DNA of 64,000 nucleotides from Desulfamplus magnetovallimortis (GTDB lineage Bacteria; Desulfobacterota; Desulfobacteria; Desulfobacterales; Desulfobacteraceae), in contig NZ_LT828558.1 of assembly GCF_900170035.1 (NCBI RefSeq), positions 1 to 64,000 of the forward strand, read 5' to 3'. This document shows positions 35,258 through 43,600 of this stretch, in pieces; positions within the stretch are counted from its first letter, which is position 1, and each line of letters opens with the position of its first letter. A program made the translations under genes and the position numbers. The notes below the pieces were generated by a model that was not told the DNA's origin, did not search any database, and worked only from the letters and a program-made list of their open reading frames with translations.

Positions 35258-35529
35258 TATGCCGCCATTGCCTGAGATGCAATCTCTACAAAAGCAAACA
35301 CATCACCGGAATCAGGATCAATTTCATCTGCGTGTTCAATAAAATGCCTTGCAACAGGAAGGGGATCTCCATCTTCAATCATACTTTCAAAATGGAAATC
35401 CAGTGCCTTTCTCATTTTTTCAATGGTTTAATCAACTGTTTTTCCGGTCGCAATACACCTTGGAACATCAGGAGCATAAGCACTGCAATTATTTCCACCT
35501 GTTTCAATAATAATAAGAAAACGTTCCAT
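35257..35529 (-). pseudogene. HicB-family antitoxin-like gene with a premature stop
   Basis: Read through, the 90-codon frame gives MERFLIIIETGGNNCSAYAP, then DVPRCIATGKTVD, a TAA (35428-35430), and TIEKMRKALDFHFESMIEDG with PLPVARHFIEHADEIDP. This is the HicB partial RNase H-like fold with the usual AYxPDxPxCxxxG pattern and the EExxxxxxEAIxxHxE helix; the stop replaces what is probably a Glu codon of that helix. An excellent GGAGGAGAAC site precedes the ATG. A sequencing or assembly error at that single base is possible. Confidence 0.75.
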
Positions 35530-35573
35530 GTTCTCCTCCATAATACTCCCTTTTGAGTAGGTATAATATCCCT

Positions 35574-36068
35574 TTAGATGCCTAACCACCCTAAAACACC
35601 GTTAATCAAGCCGGCCGGCTTGTTACTTTCAGCTTCAGAATCATCTGATGTCATGCTTTTGAGCCGTGTAGTCATCAATTCGATAAGTTTATCTTTTATG
35701 ATATCGCGAATTTTAGGTGGCAATTCCTGGAGCGAGTTACTACTCAACTGCATTACCATCACATCACTACATGCTGTTACATTGGCAGAACGTGGCTTTC
35801 CGGTAAGATAACTCATCTCTCCGAAAATATCTCCGGGGTTTAAAATGGTTACGATTTCATCGGGTGAGTTATTAAATGTGACTTTTGCTGTACCTTTGAT
35901 TAAAATGAAAAAAGAAGTACTTGCAGAACCTTCTTTGATAAGAATGTCATCTTCTCCAAAATAATCAAAAATATAATCTATACGACTTGAAAGATAACTC
36001 ATATCTGATCTGGATAGAGTTGCAAACAATGGAATAGAGGAAAATAACTCATCAAGAAAATATCCCAT
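35574..36068 (-). CDS. Cyclic nucleotide-binding domain protein
   Basis: A 164-residue protein that is essentially one Crp-type cNMP-binding domain without a DNA-binding helix-turn-helix. It has LFATLSRSDMSYLSSRIDYI, GDILIKEGSASTSFFILIKG-like beta strands, and the phosphate-binding cassette LNPGDIFGEMSYLTGKPRSA. Such stand-alone domains act as sensors or localisation modules. A GGAGAATC site precedes its ATG. It is in the same orientation as the large block upstream but separated by repeats, so co-transcription is uncertain. Confidence 0.85.
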   Translation of the reverse strand: MGYFLDELFSSIPLFATLSRSDMSYLSSRIDYIFDYFGEDDILIKEGSASTSFFILIKGTAKVTFNNSPDEIVTILNPGDIFGEMSYLTGKPRSANVTACSDVMVMQLSSNSLQELPPKIRDIIKDKLIELMTTRLKSMTSDDSEAESNKPAGLINGVLGWLGI

Positions 36069-36151
36069 GTGATTCTCCTTTAAAAATATTTTGATCGTTT
36101 AGAAAATGATGCTCAGAGTGTTTTTGTTTTTCAGGCGTCTTATTTCGTAAA

Positions 36152-36187
36152 GTGTAAAGTACTTCTGGGATGATATGAAGGATGTCT
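36152..36187 (+). repeat. Partial family C end
   Basis: AAAGTGTAAAGTACTTCTGG followed by GATGATATGAAGGATGTC matches the right end of the 106-bp element. The left half cannot be recognised. Confidence 0.6.
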
Positions 36188-36190
36188 TTT

Positions 36191-36320
36191 TTTACAGTGA
36201 AAATGACGATCATTTTTATGGTTGGGGGTTATTGATACACAATCATGCCCATTTAGCGTGAAAATGACGATCATTTTTATATTTGGGGGTGATTGATACG
36301 CAATCAATCATGCCCGTTTA
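36191..36320 (-). repeat. Repeat family A, two tandem 65-bp copies, inverted
   Basis: Units 36191-36255 and 36256-36320 each read GTGAAAATGACGATCATTTT, then GGGGG(T/G), TTGATAC and CATGCCC(A/G)TTTA. They are the reverse complement of the pair at 13605-13734. Confidence 0.85.
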
Positions 36321-36389
36321 AGGGTAAAGAGATATTATCACTATTATAAACTGAAATCTACTATTCTTGATGAATATCCTGCCCTTTCC

Positions 36390-38366
36390 TCAATACGCAA
36401 GACGGCTAAGTGATTTTAAAATAAGTGCAAAACCCATGGCAAACATGCCGGTAAGCCCCATGCCGCATGAAAATCCAGCTAAAAGCACAGGTGCATATTG
36501 TCGCCATTTTGCTCCATATCTTTTGAGGAAAAAATATCTTCCAAGAAGAGCTCCGATAATCTCAAGTATAATGCCGTGGGGTGTACTTTGTCCTAATCCC
36601 CTGACAACACCGTAGATCAAAAGTATGGGAAGGCCAAAGAAAGAGAGTAGCATGTAGGTGACAACTCCGAATCCCATTCCCGAAAGCACATAAGTTCCAT
36701 TCAAGGCCTGGTAGAAAAGTGAATTCCCTTCAATTGTTGAGGTTTGCATAAGAAGGGTATTGAGTGCCTGAAGATGCCACATCTCTTGGGCATATGGATA
36801 GCTTCCGGAGGGGACAGGGGCAAGTTGCCATATGAACTGTGAAAATAGAAGGCTTGCAATCATGACAACCGGAAAGACAAAGAATTCTGATTTTATTATA
36901 CCTTTGATTGAGGTTCCGGTAAGTTCAATCTGGCGGAACTGGACAGCAGTTTCTCCATAGTTGTGTATGGGGATAGGGGCATACCAGATTTCAATGCCAT
37001 GGTATCCGAAATAACGGGAACCTGCAATAAAACTTGCTTCCCTTACAAGGGGGAGATTTACAAACTGGCCGGCAACTCCCTCCATTCTGGCAGTGATATA
37101 TGAGATAAGAGGGGTGTATATAAAGCCGTAGGCCAGGAAAAATCCCCATGGGAAATTCGGGACAAGCCAGAGACACAGCCCCACATAGGAGAGGGTGGAA
37201 AATATGTATATGGCAATGGATATCCAGAAGCTGAAATCGCCCCTGCCTTCTGGTGGGTTAAACAGATCTTTGAAATTTATACGGTTTTTTCTGCTGTGCT
37301 TTAATGATCTTATGACTGACCATATTCCAATGATTCCAATGGCAAGCCCAAGACCGATTCCAAAGCTCATGTAAAAATCAAAGTTGTTGGCAAAAACAGT
37401 GTCAACAGTGCCCATTCCTTCATGCCAGCGGTGAAGAATACCGTTTTTGTGGAGAATTGGGTTTAAAATAATGGTTATTATAAGCCCTATCAATCCGCCA
37501 ATCACTGCCCAGAATGGCAGCACCATTCCAATGAAAATAAGCCCCATGTCAAGCTGGATTCCTGTTGCAACAGCAGGAAGAATAGACTCTGTGTGACGTG
37601 TCAGCTCCACCCAGGGGATAGGGATCACGCTTACGGGCTCTGTAAATATAAGTCCAGAGATAACCGGCAGAAGCACATAGATTGCCCCGAATGCAAGGCC
37701 TGTCACTCCACCCACGGAAAATACCCGCCATTTCCATCCTGAAGCCTTTTCTTCACGGGATTCGGCAAGTGCCATGGTGCCAAGTGCTCCCACTGGTGCC
37801 ATGGGAAAGGGGAGTTTTTCAAGGTCGGAGGTGATGCGATAGAGTGCATACCCAAGGCCGAAGTGATCAATGCGCTGTATAATCTGGGAACCCACAAGCA
37901 AAAGTATGGGAATCATCCAGTCCCTGTGGTAGAAGGTGCGCTCCAGCATTGATTGCGATTCAGCTCCTGGGGCAACCCATTCCGGAATGAACTCGCTTAA
38001 TCCCAGCATCATTGCAGCATCGGACTGTACAAGATACTGGTTCCACAAAAGCCCCTGAAAAGGTGATGCAAGTGCTGCTCCTGCCATATAATAGAGAAGA
38101 AAAATCTCCTGCTGTTTCAGCTCCTGCTGACTGCGCTTTGCGATTTCCGCAAAGAGAATAATGGTTACCCATCGGGCAGCAGGGCCTATTCCTGCTCCAA
38201 GTACAAGTTGCAGGTACATGCTTCCCGGCATCATGAGGAAACCTATAAAAATGGCGCCTATTATTGTTTTCCAGCCAAAGCCCTCTTCAAATTTTGTGGG
38301 GGGCTGAAGAAGATTTCTATACTCATCCAGCTCTCTATCTTTGTACATAAAAGGTCTGCTCTCCAC
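36390..38366 (-). CDS. Polytopic membrane protein, OPT-like
   Basis: A 658-residue membrane protein with about 14 predicted helices. Helix segments include TIIGAIFIGFLMMPGSMYLQ, MGLIFIGMVLPFWAVIGGLI and VTYMLLSFFGLPILLIYGVV. The general look, with repeated glycine/proline-rich helices and an early PGS motif, recalls the oligopeptide transporter (OPT) superfamily or the related DUF6784/DUF6785 proteins; I cannot place it more precisely. The start is GTG at 38366, or ATG at 38348. It is 15 bases downstream of a second large membrane protein gene, and the two probably work together (inference). The C terminus faces a repeat-rich gap. Confidence 0.7.
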   Translation of the reverse strand: MESRPFMYKDRELDEYRNLLQPPTKFEEGFGWKTIIGAIFIGFLMMPGSMYLQLVLGAGIGPAARWVTIILFAEIAKRSQQELKQQEIFLLYYMAGAALASPFQGLLWNQYLVQSDAAMMLGLSEFIPEWVAPGAESQSMLERTFYHRDWMIPILLLVGSQIIQRIDHFGLGYALYRITSDLEKLPFPMAPVGALGTMALAESREEKASGWKWRVFSVGGVTGLAFGAIYVLLPVISGLIFTEPVSVIPIPWVELTRHTESILPAVATGIQLDMGLIFIGMVLPFWAVIGGLIGLIITIILNPILHKNGILHRWHEGMGTVDTVFANNFDFYMSFGIGLGLAIGIIGIWSVIRSLKHSRKNRINFKDLFNPPEGRGDFSFWISIAIYIFSTLSYVGLCLWLVPNFPWGFFLAYGFIYTPLISYITARMEGVAGQFVNLPLVREASFIAGSRYFGYHGIEIWYAPIPIHNYGETAVQFRQIELTGTSIKGIIKSEFFVFPVVMIASLLFSQFIWQLAPVPSGSYPYAQEMWHLQALNTLLMQTSTIEGNSLFYQALNGTYVLSGMGFGVVTYMLLSFFGLPILLIYGVVRGLGQSTPHGIILEIIGALLGRYFFLKRYGAKWRQYAPVLLAGFSCGMGLTGMFAMGFALILKSLSRLAY

Positions 38367-38381
38367 TTTTGATTGTGATGA

Positions 38382-40694
38382 TCAACCAGGCAATACCTGA
38401 TAGCTGTTATGGCTGAAAAGCCCTGCAAACGCCCATATGCCACCCATCAGAAAATCTCCGATTATTAATCCTATGAAAAAGTAGCGAACTTTCCTGAAAA
38501 TAGTCACACCACCATAACGTATGCAGATGGTGTTGAAAAACCATCCAATAAAAAAGCTCACCCAGAGGATTCTCATTGCGGAACTGTAGGCCGTCAGGTA
38601 TCCAAGAGGGTGCAGTGGCCACCAGTAGAATCTTTTGTAGCATATCACGAGAATCATCATGACAAGGGCACCAGCTATGGAAAATATCACTATCCACTCT
38701 CCGGCCGGGTTTGGATTATCAATAACCTGAAATATTTTTTCATATACTGAAAATGTTGTACGGGCTGCCCACTCCATCTGAAGACCCTGTAGTCCATATT
38801 TGTGGCAAAGTGCAAGCATGGCAGTCAATGATACAATTATAGATACTGGAAGCACAAGAAGGATGCCTGCAATTATTATGCGTCTTGATCTTATCTGTTC
38901 ATGTATCTTTGCAGCATGGAGAAGGGAAGGCATCAAGGATTCTCTGAGGTCAAGAAAGAGCATTTTCTGCATTACCCCTGCAATCAGGATACCTGTTGAT
39001 GTAAAAAATCCAGGGCCGAAAAATGCAATAATACCATCTATTGGAGCCGCAGTAATTGTGAAATAGGCAACTCCTCCCTGGGCAATGATTCTGGTTGATA
39101 CCAGCATTACCATGAAAAAAGCACCCATAACAAGTATGGCTGCTCCCGGGGTCATACCAAACAATATACACCATATTATTAATGCAGCTATACCTGCAAC
39201 TCCTCCCCATGCAGAAAGGGATGCATTGAAAAGTTCCGGATTATCTGTTGCATCCTTTATGGTGGGTGAAGGTTTTGATATATTCACTGATGGAGTTATA
39301 ATGTTCTTTGAAGAGATAAATCTCGATAAGATCCTTGTCAGGAAAGATGTTGATTTAATATTGGAAATGCCCTGTAAAAATGTTCCTTTTATGTGGGTTC
39401 TTGAAAGCCAGATAATAAAAATAAAAAATACTCCATAGGCTCCTATCATCTGTGTCTCTTCAGGCAGTGTTAAAGTTGGTCCGAAGGTTGTTCCAAGTGA
39501 AGAGGAAGGAATATTGTATCCCATTACAGCAAGAAGGCCTGATAGAAGGCCACATAAAAGAAACATGAACCAGAAGCTGAAGGATATCTGGCGGGATGTT
39601 ATAAATGCAAAACCTATGAAAGCAGGATAAAAGTATAACTTTAGTTTGTGAAAGCCTGCAAAAATACCATATTCAGGAAAATATGGTCCTGCCAGCACCA
39701 GGGTGGGAATCTCGGGAACAGATGGAAAATAGAAGTGAAAGCCGTTCAGTGTATGGAGGAAAAACGGAATCATAAGGCCGGCAAGCAGGAATCCGTCTGA
39801 AAAAAAAGAGAATATGGCCTGTCTGTCCAGAGCATCACATAGAGTCCGGGGTACACTAAGAAGGGGAAAGTTCATGTTTTCATTCTGCACCCACTGGCGG
39901 CTCAGAACATTGATCATGCATAGCATCACCCAGTAGCAGAGCATAATAAATATACCCCATAGCATAAGCGGTGTTAGCCATGTGTGCCAGGGGATCTGTT
40001 TGATTACGGAAAGCCAGTTCATATCCTGCCCATGCTTAAGACCGGTATAAAGAAGATTGACCGAGTCCATGGAATCTGGATATAGACTTTTGGGCAAAAG
40101 TGGCTGTAAAATATCTTTCCAACGATTTTCAACAGTTGCAAAACGCAGTGGAACCGTAAGGTTAAAAAAGAATGTTCTTGCAAGTCCGGTGTATGCAATG
40201 CCTGAGCCTGTTACCATTAGTATCCAAGATAGAAAAAGCTCTCTTCCGGTAAAAATAGAGGGCGATTTTTTGTGTGATATCATTTTGCCCAGAAGTGCCG
40301 TAAAAAGGGTAAGCCATATGAAAATAAAAAAAGGTGCAAGGGGAAAATGGCCGCCGCCAAGTGGCGTTGCATTTCTGAAGGCATTGTTGAAAGGGGTTAC
40401 AGCACAGATAACTGCTGAAAAAAAAAGTCCTATAAACACTGCCCGTAATCGTATGGGATGAATTTCTTTACCAGAGGTAGTGTCTGAAGCTTTTATCCCG
40501 TGGGAATAATCCTGTTCATTAACATTTTCAGAAGTGATAGAAGCATTCTCAGAAGTGACAGAAGCATTCCCAGAAGTGATAGAAGCATTCCCAGAAGTGA
40601 CAGAAAGATTTTCAGAAGTGATAGAAACATTCCCAGAAGTGACAGAAACATTTTCAGAAGTGACAGGTGTTGGGCATGAAGGTTTGGTATTCAC
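38382..40694 (-). CDS. Polytopic membrane protein, DUF6785-like
   Basis: A 770-residue protein with a repetitive soluble N terminus (residues about 10-60, seven-residue units such as SVTSENA) and about 14 predicted helices after residue 78. Segments include RLRAVFIGLFFSAVICAVTP, GGHFPLAPFFIFIWLTLFTA and GYNIPSSSLGTTFGPTLTLP. The body resembles DUF6785/DUF6784-type membrane proteins found in several anaerobic phyla, with unknown substrates. Its ATG overlaps the stop of the 1783-residue fusion gene by four bases, so the two are translationally coupled. Confidence 0.72.
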   Translation of the reverse strand: MNTKPSCPTPVTSENVSVTSGNVSITSENLSVTSGNASITSGNASVTSENASITSENVNEQDYSHGIKASDTTSGKEIHPIRLRAVFIGLFFSAVICAVTPFNNAFRNATPLGGGHFPLAPFFIFIWLTLFTALLGKMISHKKSPSIFTGRELFLSWILMVTGSGIAYTGLARTFFFNLTVPLRFATVENRWKDILQPLLPKSLYPDSMDSVNLLYTGLKHGQDMNWLSVIKQIPWHTWLTPLMLWGIFIMLCYWVMLCMINVLSRQWVQNENMNFPLLSVPRTLCDALDRQAIFSFFSDGFLLAGLMIPFFLHTLNGFHFYFPSVPEIPTLVLAGPYFPEYGIFAGFHKLKLYFYPAFIGFAFITSRQISFSFWFMFLLCGLLSGLLAVMGYNIPSSSLGTTFGPTLTLPEETQMIGAYGVFFIFIIWLSRTHIKGTFLQGISNIKSTSFLTRILSRFISSKNIITPSVNISKPSPTIKDATDNPELFNASLSAWGGVAGIAALIIWCILFGMTPGAAILVMGAFFMVMLVSTRIIAQGGVAYFTITAAPIDGIIAFFGPGFFTSTGILIAGVMQKMLFLDLRESLMPSLLHAAKIHEQIRSRRIIIAGILLVLPVSIIVSLTAMLALCHKYGLQGLQMEWAARTTFSVYEKIFQVIDNPNPAGEWIVIFSIAGALVMMILVICYKRFYWWPLHPLGYLTAYSSAMRILWVSFFIGWFFNTICIRYGGVTIFRKVRYFFIGLIIGDFLMGGIWAFAGLFSHNSYQVLPG
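40525..40670 (-). repeat. 21-bp coding tandem repeat
   Basis: About seven units of 21 bases (seven codons, consensus SVTSENA/SITSGNA) encode the low-complexity N terminus of the 770-residue membrane protein. The units differ mainly by G/A changes (TCAGAAGTGA/TCCCAGAAGTGA). Confidence 0.85.
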
Positions 40695-43600
40695 ATATCC
40701 TCCATTTTTGTCGTTGGTTTTGTGATGTCCTGATCTCTTTGCTCATCCTGAGAGCTGCTTGTTTTATGAGATGCCTGAGAGCTGCTTGTTTTATGAGATG
40801 CCTGAGAGCTGCTTGTTCTATGAGATACCTGAGAGCTGCTTGTTTTATGAGAACCCTGCGAGTTGTTTGTTTTATGAGATATGGGATCTGGCAGCGGGGT
40901 TGGAATGTTTCTGTTGCTTTGTTCGTCAAGGGAGCGCCATATGAGAAGCTGCTTACGCAGTTCAAATAGAAATCGTTTGTTCAGACGAAGCCAGATGTCT
41001 GCTTCACCTGATTCTCGTTCTATTTCAGTTTTTATCTGAAGGTATGTTGAATCTGTCATGGATTGAGTAAATGTGATTGTAATCTTCTGCATCATGCCAA
41101 GATCAAAAGGGGCAAGCCATATTCGGCTTACTATTTTTTTATATTTGTGTGCCTCTGTTGAATGTAACCATGAATGTTGATTGGGATAATTTTCAGAACA
41201 GTCATATTTAACTTCTCCTGTTGAAAAAATGCCGTGTGAGTAATCCTGATGCTCTCTAAACCAATTGTATAAAAAAACTGAAATACTTTTGTGTTCATGC
41301 ATTTTGAGTAAAAACGGCAGTGTTATTTCCAGGCAGTTGCCTTTTGGTTCAGGTAGTTTCCAGGTTTTGTTTACATCAGGGATTGCAATTCTTGCAGCCA
41401 TTTTTGAAGGATATATAACAGATATCATGACGACTGCAATTACAAGAATCATTGCCCCTGCCCCTGCTATGGATGAGTAGTTTACAGTTATTCCTTCCCA
41501 CATGGGCGTGTTTGCAAAAAAATGTGCCGAAGCCTGGGCTGCAAGATAGCCAAGCACAACGCTTATGACTGCAAAAGCCATTGCCTCTGCAATGAAAAGA
41601 AACGCTACATGGTTGGGTGCAAGTCCAACAGATGTGTAGATGCCGATTTCCCGTTTTCGTTCATGTACGCTTGATATCATTGTGTTAAGTACAATCATTA
41701 TTGATATAAGAACTGGTACCAAAATATTTGGTACACCGCTGTAGTTTATGCTGTCATTTGCGTTATAGACAAAGGAGCCATCTTCCGTTCCTGTGAAAAG
41801 AACCATTTTAAAACGATCGGTTACTTCCCTTGCAAGTAGCTCAACAGCTTTTGATGAATCAATTGTCTTTGGTGAATCAACAGCTTTTGACGGAAGACTT
41901 TTTTTCTCTGATTGGTCTTTAAATTGCAGGTCAGAACTGGTTTGTTTAACATTGCCGCCTGTAATAGGAGTACCTGTAATAGGAGTACCTGCAAATCCCT
42001 TTAGTTTGCCCCCATATGCAAGAAGGGTTTTAGCAGGTATAATAACGGTTTTTTCAGTTGGAATATGGGTATATCTGCTCTCAAAAGAGGAAATATCCTC
42101 TCCTGACTCCAGAGCTTCCATCTCCACCTCCGTGAGATCCTGTGTTGTTTCATCGGGAAAAATGGCAGGAGTCATTATTTCGCCATCAAGATCTGTAATG
42201 GAATTAAAGATTTTGGGATCAAAAATGCCTTTGACACTGTATGGAGTTCCCCTTATGAGAAGTGTGTCTCCTGTGGCAGCGGAGAGTGAATCTGCCATTG
42301 GAAGGGGAATTATGACAACATTTTTATCATCAGCATCAAACCATCTGCCTTTAACAAGAATACGATCAATGGCAGTTACAAGACTCTCATCAGAGTCAAA
42401 GCCGACTATTGCGCTTGCCTGTGCTGTTTTATTTGTATGATTCCATGAAGTATTAAGTTCTTTTATGACAGATATAAGAGGTGCAGAACTTCTCTTGTGA
42501 TTCTCTAACCAAACCCTTGGCACAATAACAGCTTTTTCTGAAAATGTATTTTTTATGACCCCAAGTGATTCATGGGGAAAATCCTTCCAGTTAAGTTGCT
42601 TCATTAGAAAACCATTGTACCCTGATGCGCTGTCAAGCCTTGTATTGGTGTGCAGTCGTATGGATTTTACAGAGGTAAATCCCATGATTGTAAAGGTCAG
42701 GATAACAAGTGTTGTGCATGTTAATGCCGTTCTTGTGCGTCGCCGTTTAAGGTTGCTTACTCCAAGATGGAAGGCTGCTGTAAATGCCTTTAAACTGCTT
42801 ATTTCCTCCTGGCGCATATGGGAGGTTTTCCTCTGTATCAGAACCATTTCACGTTCAAATCTTAAAAAAAGGATCATGGAAACAACTGTTGACAGGCCAA
42901 TAATAAAGAATGCAAGTATGATTACAATTGGAGAGTAAGCAAGCTGAAATGCAGGATGAACATTATATATAATGGTAATCTGAATTATGAGTATGGTGAT
43001 GAATGAGATGATCCTTTTATATATATTGGCAAAACCAAAGAGAAGTCTCTCCATGCAAAATGCAAATGGAACAAATAGTGCGATATAAAAAAGTACACCA
43101 AACAGCACATCCTTTTGTGTTTTTTCAACATCTTCATAAACCTTTGATGCAAGAGCCCAGGATGCTGTGGCAGCAGCCTGGAATTTGTCATACTTCATTT
43201 GTTCAAGGGCAGACTCTGCCGTCTTTAAATGGAGGGTACCTTTGTTTTGAAGTTTTCTTATGGATGCATTAAAAATGCCGTGACTTTCAAGGGTATCAAC
43301 GCGTGGCGTTATAAGGTTCCACATGTCAGTTGCAACATGAAAGGAAGTGTTATTTATGGCTGGCCATTTTTCTGTAATGTAACCTGTGCCCTGGGGCTTT
43401 TCAGGTGAAGCATTGGTTAGGATAAGCTTTTTTTTTAAAACTGAATCTGAAAGGGTAAGTTTGATAGGGGTTCCAGGTTCTGTGAAGATCGAACATATTG
43501 TTGAGCTTCTTGTATCAATCCTGCTGTACCAGTATTTCAGGGGAAGTGCGTCGCGGCGGCCGTCAAAAATATCAATTTTTGTCATGTAGTTGAAGTTGCC

